From assembly GCA_963750255.1 (NCBI GenBank), contig CAVVPZ010000006.1, positions 124,001 to 188,000 on the forward strand: a stretch of DNA of 64,000 nucleotides, read 5' to 3'. Shown here in pieces: positions 1 through 8,092 of the stretch. The stretch comes from DATLED01 sp963750255 (GTDB lineage Bacteria; Actinomycetota; Acidimicrobiia; Acidimicrobiales; CADCTF01). The stretch's first letter is position 1. Every line of letters starts with the position of its first letter. The position numbers and the translations under genes are program-made. Below the pieces are notes generated by a model that saw only the letters and a program-made list of their open reading frames with translations, was not told where the DNA came from and made no database searches.

Positions 1-1086
1 CTCGTCGGGATCTTCCTCATCGAAGAGCATGGCGTGGGCAAAGGCGTTGCTCCACAGGAACAGGCGCTCGGCGACGAGCCACTCGCGCTCGGCCGCGCCA
101 ACGACCCGGGCCCGCCTCCGGTAATAGTCGCCGCGGCGTCGTACCAACTCCCGCCACCGCTCCGGTCGCCGCCAGCGAAGATCGGCGGCAAGGAAGTGGC
201 CCACGTCGCTGTGCAGCATCAGCCCGTGGTCAGACGGCCGCACGATCGACAATTGGCACAGGCGGTCGAAGGCGGGCCCGACGTCGTCGAGTCCGGCGAT
301 GGCGGAGAGGGTCGCCTCGTCGAAGTGCCGAACGACGGCGCAAGCGTCGAGCAGCGCACGCAGCTCGGGGTCGGGAAGGTCGCGGAGGAGGCGTTCGACA
401 AGGGAGCGGATGCGTAGACGCCACTGAGGCGCAGTGTCGAAGTCGCGTACTTCGAACTGTTGGGCGAGATCGACGGCCATCGAAACCCCGAGTGGGAAGC
501 CGCGGGTGGCGGCGTAGACCTGCTCGACGAGGTCGGAGTCGGTGATCGCATTTCGGGCCAAAAGGGTGGAGGTCTCGGCGCGGGACAACGCGGCCAGCGG
601 CATGGGAAGGATCAGCCGGTGCCACGGCACCTGCTTGCTCAGCGCTCGTCCGACTGGCAGCCGACCAGACACAACGATCTTCACGCCAGGGGCCAGTGAT
701 CCCAACAGCGCTTCGAGGAAGGGCGTCAGATTTCCGAGCTGCTCGAACGTGTCGATCTCGAGAAGCGGCTGTGCTGCGTTGATCTCCTCGATGGCCTGGG
801 CAGGGTCGCCACCGGTGAGGGCGTGCAGGAATGCATCGGGATCGGTGGCGATGTTGTAGCCGTCGACGACCATCACCGGCCGGCCCACCGCCTCGGCGCA
901 CCGTCGAAAGGCCCGGAGGAGGGCGCTCTTGCCGACGCCCCCGGGCCCGAAGACGTTGAGTACGGCGGGGGCGGGCTCCGGTGAGGCGAGCCAGCGATCG
1001 AACTGGGCGAGCTCGGGAACCCGGCCCACGAACATCTGCGCTTCGAGCAGCGCGAGCGTGTCGCCAATCGTTCGAGCTTCGGTCAC
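1..1086 (-). CDS. STAND-type P-loop ATPase (3' end beyond window)
   Basis: The minus strand is open from a GTG at 1086 to the window edge, giving 362 residues without a stop. A Walker A motif, GPGGVGKS, lies at about residues 47-54 after a short VGRVPELAQFDRWL segment. That segment is typical of the start of AAA/STAND NTPase domains in LuxR/NB-ARC-type regulators. A hydrophobic strand ending in two acidic residues and an IVVSGR segment follow, as in STAND ATPases. The middle region, about residues 225-290, looks like a helical or winged-helix part. The C-terminal effector or sensor part is outside the window, so a regulatory or defence role cannot be decided. It is transcribed divergently from the exported-protein genes that start at 1269, with 182 bases between them in which I see no clear motif. 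Confidence 0.75.
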   Translation of the reverse strand, partial: MTEARTIGDTLALLEAQMFVGRVPELAQFDRWLASPEPAPAVLNVFGPGGVGKSALLRAFRRCAEAVGRPVMVVDGYNIATDPDAFLHALTGGDPAQAIEEINAAQPLLEIDTFEQLGNLTPFLEALLGSLAPGVKIVVSGRLPVGRALSKQVPWHRLILPMPLAALSRAETSTLLARNAITDSDLVEQVYAATRGFPLGVSMAVDLAQQFEVRDFDTAPQWRLRIRSLVERLLRDLPDPELRALLDACAVVRHFDEATLSAIAGLDDVGPAFDRLCQLSIVRPSDHGLMLHSDVGHFLAADLRWRRPERWRELVRRRGDYYRRRARVVGAAEREWLVAERLFLWSNAFAHAMLFDEEDPDE

Positions 1087-1268
1087 GTTGTGCCTGCCTT
1101 CTTTCGCACCGTACCAGTGACCGTCTCCGCGATCTGGCACAAGGTCGGGACGCTCATGGGACTGGCCCCGGCGTCGACGCGTGTGAACCTGCGGCTACGG
1201 GCCGCGATCGGGCGTTCCGTCGGACGCGGTCCGTTTGCCGCATCGATCACACCGAGGACGTACTTCCG

Positions 1269-2220
1269 ATGACCACGAGAAGGGACCCGGTTCCCCCGCC
1301 GCCTTCGCTCGATCCTCTGGTCGAGGTGACAGACGAACGCAAGGGTCCGCGCCACCCCTTGGTCTGGGTTCTCCTCTCGGTTCTCGTGCTCGCTGGCCTC
1401 CTCGCGTTCTGGAAGTTGCGGGCGGACGACCCAGTGGCCAAGACGGCGCTGGCAACGGCCGCAACCACTGACGCCGGGCTTGCCCGCCAGACCAGCTGCT
1501 TCGATGCGGGGTACTTCTATGACGCAGAGGGTGCCTGCTACACCCGTGATCCTGTCGGTCTGTCGGCGGAGGAGTTGGCCAAGGCCCGCGTCGACCTTGC
1601 GACGCCGGACGCGACGTCGGATGCCGCACCCGCGCCGCCGGCTGGAGAGCCCGCAGCCCCGGCCCCGCAGCCGGCCGCGCCGGCCGCTCGGCCCGCCGCG
1701 GCTCCGGCGCAATCGGCCTCGCCGGCGCCGGCGCCGAAACCGGCAGCGCCTACTCCCCAAGCGCCGGCACCTGCTGCGCAGCCCGCGCCTGCCGCTGCGC
1801 AACCGGCGCCGGTTGCCGCGCAACCGGCGGCACCGCAGCCAGCCCCGCAACCGGCCCCGCAACCCAAGGTCACGATCGCCAGCTCGGAGTGGACCTTCGA
1901 GATCACGCCCGACCCGCCGCCGGGGCACGACCCCGAGACCTCGAAGTACCTCGTTCGGTTTCAGGTCGACCACGGCACGGTGTCCGGGAGCCGAGCGCGA
2001 GCCCAACCTCGAGGCGACCGTGACGTGGAGTGGAACGATCAATGCTGACGGATCGACGAAGGACCTCTCGGCCGCCGCCGAGAACAAGGGGACGTTTTTG
2101 TTCCCCCACGCCAAGTTCGAGGGCGCCCACAATCCGCAGAAGATCAGTGGCCGCTACACCCGTGACTACGGCAATGGCAAAAGCGAATCCGGGGCTTTCA
2201 CCCTGACGAAGCGGAGCTGA
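1269..2220 (+). CDS. membrane-anchored protein with Cys module and Ala/Pro linker (frameshifted)
   Basis: I do not recognise the family. From ATG 1269 the protein has a short cytoplasmic stretch, one membrane segment at about residues 28-46, and then a module RQxxCF..YFYDxEGACYxxDPxG with two cysteines. A long Ala/Pro/Gln linker of about 90 residues follows, then a globular C-terminal region that begins KVTIASSEWTFEI. The reading frame breaks near 1985. The continuation in another frame gives LEATVTWSGTINADGS and ends SGAFTLTKRS at 2220, so the true product is about 317 residues. The Cys module recurs in the gene at 4671. The C-terminal part resembles the end of the next gene, which finishes EGTFTMTRKP. 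Topology suggests an extracytoplasmic display protein, which is inference. Confidence 0.65.
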
Positions 2221-2251
2221 GTCGTGGCCCCGAAGCGGCGGCGCTGACGAC

Positions 2252-4090
2252 ATGGGTTGGTTCAACAGCGTCATCGACGAGATCGGAGATTTTGCCGAGG
2301 ACGTGGCCGACGGCGTCCAGGGTTTCGTTGACGCCGTAGTCGACGTGGTCGAGGCGGTCGTCGACTTCGTCGGAAAGGCACTTGGCCCGCTCGGCGAGGT
2401 GCTGGCCGCGCTGGCCAAGGTGGCGCTGTCGATAGCCAAGGCACTGGCGAACGGCATCATCACGATCTCGAGGAACATGTGGCGGGCGCTGCGGGCGATC
2501 CTGACGGGCGATTGGGACGCCTTGGAGGAAGCCATCGGCCTGGGGAAAGACGGCTGGCTCACCAACATGGTCCAGGACTACATCCCCTTCGGCGGGCTCG
2601 TCACGGCAGCGGTGCACTCGATGGCCGGCAACAACAACTACGCCGAGTACGCGGCCACCGTGGGACTCGGGTCGGGCGTCGAAGCGCTGGCCAGCGCGGC
2701 CGGCTCCTTGGGAGGGCCGTGGGGCGCAGCACTCGGCAGCGCCGCCGGTTCGTTCGCTCGAAGCGCCATCGAAGGGGGCCTGCGCGGCGAACTCGACCCG
2801 GACGTGGCGGTCAAGATTCCCGAGTTCGACCTCAAGAAGGCCGGCAAGGATGCCTTCACCAGCGGCGTCTTCGGAGGGCTGGGGGCCACGAAGCGGGGTG
2901 GGCGGGTTACTAGACGGATCAAAGGGCTCGGTCGGCGGGCGCTTGCTGCCACCCCAATCCCCCGGCTCGCTACCGTGGCGAAGCGACTCGCGACGGCGGG
3001 GAAGGGCCTGGCCGGCCGGGCTGCGAACGGCCTCAAGGGGCCCGTCCGCCGAGCCGGGAACGGGCTCCGGCGCCTCGTCGGCAAGCCGGAGACGATTCCG
3101 CCGCGGATCGGCCCAGGGGGCGCTCGGCTGACGCCGACGACTCACGTGAAAGACCTGCTCGCTCCGGCCGCTCCGCCCACCCGTTTCAAGCGGTTCACGA
3201 CCAAACTCACCGAGAGCTTTGGGAAGAAAGCGGCAATTGGCACGGCCCAGGAGTTGACCGGGCTCTTCCCGAAGAGCAACGACTCGAGCCGGACGCTGCC
3301 GGTCAAGGACCCGGGGCCACAAGCGCTAGCCCCCGAGACCCCCCGCGAGGTCCTGGCTGCGGTTCCGGGGAAGCCATCCGCCGCAGCGACGGCGCTCGTC
3401 CTCGTCGCCATCGTCGTCATCGTGATCCCGTACTGCTCCAAGAGGACTCCCGACGCCACCCAGCCGATCGCGGCCGTCACACCTCTCCCTCCCCGGATCG
3501 TCAGATCCCCGGCGCCAGCGCTTGGGCCGGGGGCACCCGGCCGGGTCGTGAACCCGGCCAAGCCGATCCCGTCGGGAGCACCGATCCCGTCTGCAACACC
3601 GGTCCAGCCGGGAACTCCGGCCACACCGGGCGTCCCCGCTCCGGTGGCCACCCCTCCGAAGTCGAACGCGACCACGACGACCTCGACGACCTCGACGACC
3701 TCGACGACCGCCAAGCCGACGAAGACGGATACGCCCACGACGACGGAGCGGCCCAAGCCGGCGGTGCGTGACTGGACGGCACTACTCACCTGCGTTCCCG
3801 ACAGCGCCAAGGACCATCCGATCCAGCTCCGATTCGGCATGGATGCGTCGACGATCGTCACGGGAACCGTGCATGACCCCTACCTCGACGACTCCCTCAC
3901 CACCAGTGGCACCATCGACAAGCAGGTGGCGCAACTGCGGACGGACACGTTGACGTCCGGCGTCATTCGTTATGCCGGCAACGTGACCAACGCCTACGAC
4001 TACATCAGCGGTGTGTGCGACCTGAACTACACCGAAGGCGGTCATGACTACTACTACGAGGGCACCTTCACGATGACCAGAAAGCCCTGA
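2252..4090 (+). CDS. large membrane protein: amphipathic N-terminus, Arg-rich region, one TM, Thr/Pro linker, C-terminal domain
   Basis: This 612-residue protein has no family I can name. The first 75 residues are amphipathic helix with repeated VVDVVEAVVDFVG-like blocks. A Gly/Ala-rich hydrophobic region follows at about 110-185. An Arg/Lys/Gly-rich stretch occupies about 210-275. A single strongly hydrophobic segment, ATALVLVAIVVIVIPYC, lies near 376-393. After a Pro-rich and Thr-repeat linker, the last 105 residues form a domain with two cysteines (TCVPDS and GVCDLNY), ending EGTFTMTRKP. That domain resembles the end of the preceding gene. The mixture of hydrophobic Gly-rich and basic segments recalls membrane-inserting effectors, but that is inference. 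It starts 31 bases after the previous stop, so an operon is likely. Confidence 0.7.
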   Translation: MGWFNSVIDEIGDFAEDVADGVQGFVDAVVDVVEAVVDFVGKALGPLGEVLAALAKVALSIAKALANGIITISRNMWRALRAILTGDWDALEEAIGLGKDGWLTNMVQDYIPFGGLVTAAVHSMAGNNNYAEYAATVGLGSGVEALASAAGSLGGPWGAALGSAAGSFARSAIEGGLRGELDPDVAVKIPEFDLKKAGKDAFTSGVFGGLGATKRGGRVTRRIKGLGRRALAATPIPRLATVAKRLATAGKGLAGRAANGLKGPVRRAGNGLRRLVGKPETIPPRIGPGGARLTPTTHVKDLLAPAAPPTRFKRFTTKLTESFGKKAAIGTAQELTGLFPKSNDSSRTLPVKDPGPQALAPETPREVLAAVPGKPSAAATALVLVAIVVIVIPYCSKRTPDATQPIAAVTPLPPRIVRSPAPALGPGAPGRVVNPAKPIPSGAPIPSATPVQPGTPATPGVPAPVATPPKSNATTTTSTTSTTSTTAKPTKTDTPTTTERPKPAVRDWTALLTCVPDSAKDHPIQLRFGMDASTIVTGTVHDPYLDDSLTTSGTIDKQVAQLRTDTLTSGVIRYAGNVTNAYDYISGVCDLNYTEGGHDYYYEGTFTMTRKP

Positions 4091-4114
4091 CCGGAAGGCG
4101 ATGACCCAGAAAGA

Positions 4115-4648
4115 ATGATGATGACGAAGCGATCACACGACGCCGAGGAGCTGGTCACCAACGTAAAGCTCACCGAGCTCACCGTTCCGGGCCCCCTCGT
4201 ACGGCCGATCCCCGCATTCACCATCGGCGTGCCTCAGGGATGGGTCGTGCGCGACTGCCCCGGGGCGATGTTCGTGATGGGCCCGCCCGACACCGACAAG
4301 GGTCCGTGGTCGAACGTCACGGTCAGCCACGAGCGAGTTCTGGGGAATGTCACGTTGGAGGACGTGGCTAGGTCCAGCCTGGTCCACCTCGAGGCCGACT
4401 ACCCCGGTGTGGACGTGCTCGAAGCCACCATCGTCACGTTCGAGCAGACGCACTATGTGCGGACAAGCAACGTCACGATGGACGGGTGGCCCGAATTGCT
4501 GAACCGAACAGACTCGTTCGTGTTCGCGCCGGGCCAAGCGGGGCCCGTCGGCGATCTTTTCCACTTCATGTGGTTGAACCCGCGTGACGCAACCGGGCCC
4601 TTCGCCGAGCTTTACGCCGCGATGATGGCCACCCTCCACTTCACCTAG
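4115..4648 (+). CDS. LpqN/DUF1795-like (Mog1/PsbP-type fold) small protein, tentative
   Basis: This 177-residue protein has no signal peptide. Its layout is PIPAFTIGVPQGWVV near residue 35, a later VTVSHERV strand, an alternating strand/helix pattern, and a closing amphipathic helix AELYAAMMATL. The F-x-(I/V)-x-x-P-x-GW start is typical of the LpqN, DUF1795/DcrB and PsbP/Mog1 group. The match is by pattern only and needs a profile search. Three consecutive ATG codons at 4115-4123 leave the exact start open. It lies 24 bases after the large membrane protein and 22 bases before the next exported protein, so it is probably co-expressed. Members of the DUF1795 group act as chaperones (EagR) for type VI secretion effectors, which makes the neighbour interesting. 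Confidence 0.55.
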   Translation: MMMTKRSHDAEELVTNVKLTELTVPGPLVRPIPAFTIGVPQGWVVRDCPGAMFVMGPPDTDKGPWSNVTVSHERVLGNVTLEDVARSSLVHLEADYPGVDVLEATIVTFEQTHYVRTSNVTMDGWPELLNRTDSFVFAPGQAGPVGDLFHFMWLNPRDATGPFAELYAAMMATLHFT

Positions 4649-4670
4649 AGAAGGCGAATCGGCTCCCGAC

Positions 4671-5508
4671 ATGCGATACAGGAAAAAAGACATCGCCATG
4701 ATCGGCGGTATCCGCCGTATCAACCGGGTGGTGCTGACGCTGTCCGCATTCGCAGTGCTCTTCGCACAGTGCACGGACGACGCGTCGTCGTCGTCCTCGT
4801 CGGCGGCAGGGTCGAACGATGCGGTGGCGCGCCAAGTCGAGTGCTTCGAGAACAACCCTCCCCTGTTCTATGACGAAGCCGGCGCCTGCTACTCCGCTGA
4901 CCCGACCGGCCGTAGCGACGCCGAGAAGTTGTTGCTCGCCGTGACGCCGACAGCCCGTGGCGGCGAGGCGGCCAACGCCATCGGCGGCTCGGCCGCGCCA
5001 GTCGCCCCCGGGTCCGCTGCAGGTCCGATCAATCCCGCGCTCGGCGACGAGCCCGTCCGATCCCCGCTCGGCGTCGGGCCCGGTTGACCCCCGACTGTCG
5101 ACCGGCTCGGGTCGTCCCTCGTCGGCGGCGGGCCAGCGACCAGTCGCGACCGGTGGGACGGTTGGCTCGGCGGGAGCTGCGTCGCCCGCGGGCGCTGCGA
5201 ATCCTGGAGCTCCGGCGGCACCGGCCGCCCCCGGAGCACGAGGTGGGACGACCGGCCCGAACGCGACGGCGGAAACGACCGCTCCCGCCGCGGTCAGCCC
5301 AGCACTCGGCTACATCAAAGAGGACGGCCGCTCCGACACGGTCACCGCGGGACCGGTGGTCGACGGTTTCTCCGTCTGGGTGCATGAGCCCTCACAGACG
5401 CTGTACTCCGACTCCTGCGAGGCGCTCACCGCCTTGACCGAGCCTGGAGCGCGCTTCGGTCCGACCGAGACCGCGGACGGCTACGGAAGCATCTGTCCGG
5501 ACTTCTGA
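4671..5508 (+). CDS. exported Cys-module protein with Pro/Ala/Gly linker (frameshifted)
   Basis: From ATG 4671 the N-terminus has basic residues, a hydrophobic segment VVLTLSAFAVLFAQC and a Ser run, consistent with a signal peptide or a weak lipobox. The module RQVECFENNPPLFYDEAGACYSADPTG follows in shortened similarity to that of the 1269 gene. The shared core is RQ-x2-CF, FYD, GACY, DP-x-G. The frame breaks near 5075 and resumes in another frame. It continues through a Gly/Pro/Ala linker to a C-terminal domain containing VDGFSVWVHEPSQTLYSDSC and ending GSICPDF. The rebuilt product is about 278 residues. Function is unknown. The neighbouring paralogous module suggests a common extracellular partner or disulfide-based fold. 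Confidence 0.6.
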
Positions 5509-5514
5509 GCGCGG

Positions 5515-6078
5515 TCAGCCCCTGAGGTCGAGGAGGACCAACAGCACGATCCGGGCCCGGGGCCCGTCGTTGGTGACTTCGTGGGGCTTGGTGTAGTCGA
5601 AGATGATCCACTCGCCGTTGATGTACGAACGCCACACGCCGGCGACACGAATGCGGGCGTTCTCACCACCGTCGAGACACAGGGCCGCGGTGGCAAAGGG
5701 CCGATCGTGGCGGTGCTTGGCGATCGCGCCACCGGGGGCGAGCAGAGAGAACGAACAGGCCTCCACCGGCCCGAGCGCCTCGACCAAGCTCACGGTCAAA
5801 GGGGCGAGGCGTCGGTTCTTCTCGCACACCTCGTCGGGAAAGACGCCGCGGTCCTCGGGCTCGACCCACAACGGCAACGCCCTCCAATCCGAGGCGCCGA
5901 CGCGTCCGTCGTTGACGGCTGACATGTTCGGGACGGTCGTGAGCGCCTCGGCGCGCACGTCTTGCCACGCGGCGCCCAAGGTCGACAGGTCGCGATACCG
6001 GCCCACCGTGATGAACGGGTCGCGTCGCACCCATTGACCGTAGGTGAGGCGACCGGCCGCTGTGCCAAGATCGCCCAC
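5515..6078 (-). CDS. aspartyl/asparaginyl beta-hydroxylase family dioxygenase
   Basis: The C-terminal half matches the AspH family of Fe(II)/2-oxoglutarate dioxygenases. KHRHDRPF near residue 121 supplies an H-x-H/D metal region. GEWIIFDYTKPHEVTN near 156-170 supplies the second histidine in the usual G-x-x-x-x-FD....HEV context. Between them, GGENARIRVAGVWRSY matches the substrate or cosubstrate strand with its arginine. At 187 residues it is the short bacterial form. The GTG start at 6078 is only one base from the divergent ATG at 6080, so the true start may lie further inside. Its substrate, protein side chain or small molecule, cannot be told from the sequence. Confidence 0.75.
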   Translation of the reverse strand: MGDLGTAAGRLTYGQWVRRDPFITVGRYRDLSTLGAAWQDVRAEALTTVPNMSAVNDGRVGASDWRALPLWVEPEDRGVFPDEVCEKNRRLAPLTVSLVEALGPVEACSFSLLAPGGAIAKHRHDRPFATAALCLDGGENARIRVAGVWRSYINGEWIIFDYTKPHEVTNDGPRARIVLLVLLDLRG

Positions 6079-6079
6079 G

Positions 6080-7174
6080 ATGCCCGTCCCGTCCGACGAC
6101 GTCCGCTACGGCGTGATCGGCACCGGGATGATGGGGATCGAGCACCTCCGCAACCTGCAGGCACTCGATGGGACCCGGATCACTGCGCTGGCCGATCCCC
6201 ACCCACCTTCGCTCGACGCCGGCATCGAGACCATGGGTGGCGCGGGCGCCGGCGTGGTCGGGTTCGCCGACCATCGCGACCTTCTCGCTTCCGGACGTTG
6301 TGACGCGGTGGTGATCGCCTCGCCCAACATGACCCACGTCGACGTGCTCGCCGACGCCTTGGCCACCGACCTGCACGTGCTGGTCGAAAAGCCGCTGTGC
6401 ACGACGGTGGACGACTGTCGTTCCACCATCGCCGCGGCAGAGGGCCGGCGGGGCATCGTGTGGGTCGGCCTCGAGTATCGCTACATGGCGCCGGTGGCGC
6501 GTCTCGTCGACGAGGTGCGGGCGGGCACGGTCGGCCAACTGCGCATGCTCTCGATTCGCGAGCACCGTTTCCCGTTTCTCCGAAAGGTGGGCGACTGGAA
6601 CCGGTTCAACCGCAACACCGGCGGCACGCTGGTCGAGAAGTGCTGCCACTTCTTCGATCTGATGTGCCTCGTGACGGGTAGCCGGCCGACGGCGGTGCTT
6701 GCTTCCGGCGGCCAAGACGTGAACCACCTCGACGAGGCCTACGACGGCGAGCGGCCCGACATCCTCGACAACGCGTTCGTCATCGTCGAGTTCCCCGGAG
6801 GGGTGAGGGCGCTGCTCGATCTCTGTATGTTCGCCGAGGCCACCCGCAACCAGGAGGAGTTGGTGGCCGTGGGCGATGCCGGCAAGGTCGAGGCGCTGAT
6901 CCCCGAGGACATCCTGCGGATCGGCCGGCGGGGGACGCACTGGATCGGCGGAGTCGACGAGCGCCCGGTGTACGACGACCGGGTCGCCTATCAGGGCTTC
7001 CACCACGGATCGAGTTATCTCGAGCACGTCGGGTTTCTCGACGCCATCCGCAGCGGAGGTCCGCCGGCGGTCACCCTCGACGACGGCCTGTGGTCGGTGG
7101 CCATCGGGGTGGCCGCGCAGCGATCGATCATCGAGGGGCGCCGGGTCACGATGGATGAGGTCCTGTCGCCATGA
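6080..7174 (+). CDS. Gfo/Idh/MocA family oxidoreductase
   Basis: This is an NAD(P)-dependent sugar or cyclitol dehydrogenase-type enzyme. The Rossmann start is YGVIGTGMMGIEH at about residues 10-22. The family hallmark VEKPLCTT lies near residue 105, and the C-terminal alpha/beta domain contains a GGTLVEKCCHFFDLM segment. At 364 residues it is normal length. ATG 6080 is preferred over an upstream in-frame GTG/ATG because the Rossmann fold follows directly. It is the first gene of a three-gene set joined by ATGA and GTGA overlaps with an aldo/keto reductase and a flavin monooxygenase. A small catabolic pathway is likely; the substrate is unknown. Confidence 0.85.
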   Translation: MPVPSDDVRYGVIGTGMMGIEHLRNLQALDGTRITALADPHPPSLDAGIETMGGAGAGVVGFADHRDLLASGRCDAVVIASPNMTHVDVLADALATDLHVLVEKPLCTTVDDCRSTIAAAEGRRGIVWVGLEYRYMAPVARLVDEVRAGTVGQLRMLSIREHRFPFLRKVGDWNRFNRNTGGTLVEKCCHFFDLMCLVTGSRPTAVLASGGQDVNHLDEAYDGERPDILDNAFVIVEFPGGVRALLDLCMFAEATRNQEELVAVGDAGKVEALIPEDILRIGRRGTHWIGGVDERPVYDDRVAYQGFHHGSSYLEHVGFLDAIRSGGPPAVTLDDGLWSVAIGVAAQRSIIEGRRVTMDEVLSP

Positions 7175-8092
7175 ACGACCCCCAGCCATCCCGCCAGTCG
7201 CTGGTCGACGGCACGCCCCGCGCTTCTCGTCGAAGGTCGCGACCCGGTCGGCCCGCTGGCGCTGGGTTGTTGGCGGATGGTCGACCGCGCCCAGGCCCGC
7301 GAAACGGTCGCCTCCGCCCTTGACGCCGGCATGAACCTGGTCGACACCGCCGACGTGTACGGGCTCGACTGGGGCGGGGCCGGGTTCGGCGACAACGAGG
7401 CGATCCTCGGCGATGTGCTGGCGGCCAACCCTTCGTGGCGGGACCGTATCGTCCTCGCCACCAAGGGCGGCATCATCCCCGGGGTTCCGTACGACTCGAG
7501 CGATCGATGGTTGCGCCAGGCGTGCGAAGACTCGCTGCGCCGCCTGCAGATCGACGTCATCGACCTCTACTTCGTGCACCGTCCCGACCTGTTCACGCAC
7601 CCCGGTGACCTGGCGGCCACGCTGTCGTCGCTGGTCGATCGGGGCCTCGTGCGCGCCGTCGGGGTGTCGAACATGACCGTGGCTCAGGTGGCGGCGCTCA
7701 ACGCGGCGTTGGGGTGGCCCGTCGCCGCCAACCAAGTCGAGCTTTCGGTGGCCCACCTCGCCCCGTTGCGCGACGGCACGTTTGACCGCGGGTACTCCGA
7801 CGGCACAACGGTGCTGGCCTGGAGCCCGTTGGCCGGCGGACGCATCGAGCGCGGCGAGGGCGTGCGCCCGGCCCTGATCGACGCCCTCGACGACCTCGCG
7901 GCGCGGGAGGGCGTCGATCGGTCGACAGTGGCGCTCGCCTTTGTCCTCGCCCTGCCCGGTCGGCCCGTGGCCATCGTCGGCACCCAGCGCCCCTCACGGT
8001 TGGCGGCCGCCGGGGCGGCCCTCACCGTCACGCTCGACCGGGCCGACCTGTACCGATTGATCGAGGCGTCCGAGGGTGTCGCGCTGCCGTGA
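7171..8092 (+). CDS. aldo/keto reductase (frameshift near N-terminus)
   Basis: The start codon ATG 7171 overlaps the upstream stop (ATGA). The first ~16 codons are in one frame and the rest in another, so a single-base error near 7220 is needed to join them. After the joint the sequence reads VGPLALGCWRM and then NLVDTADVYG, the strand carrying the catalytic Asp and Tyr of aldo/keto reductases. The Lys follows in LATKGG, and the position of the general-acid His in VHRPD also fits. The barrel ends with VAIVGTQRPSRL, the usual NADPH-binding end. The restored protein is about 306 residues. It is coupled to the downstream monooxygenase through a GTGA overlap. Confidence 0.8.

Noticed and set aside
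1538..1906. A Gly/Ala/Cys repeat protein on the minus strand (GAGCGAGCGAAG pattern)
   Set aside because: It is the reverse reading of the Ala/Pro/Gln linker of the 1269 gene; low complexity from the repetitive codons.
5663..7756. A 697-codon minus-strand open frame
   Set aside because: It overlaps the Gfo/Idh/MocA and aldo/keto reductase genes, which have clear motifs. The frame is rich in His, Arg and Asp as expected of an antisense shadow in high-GC DNA.
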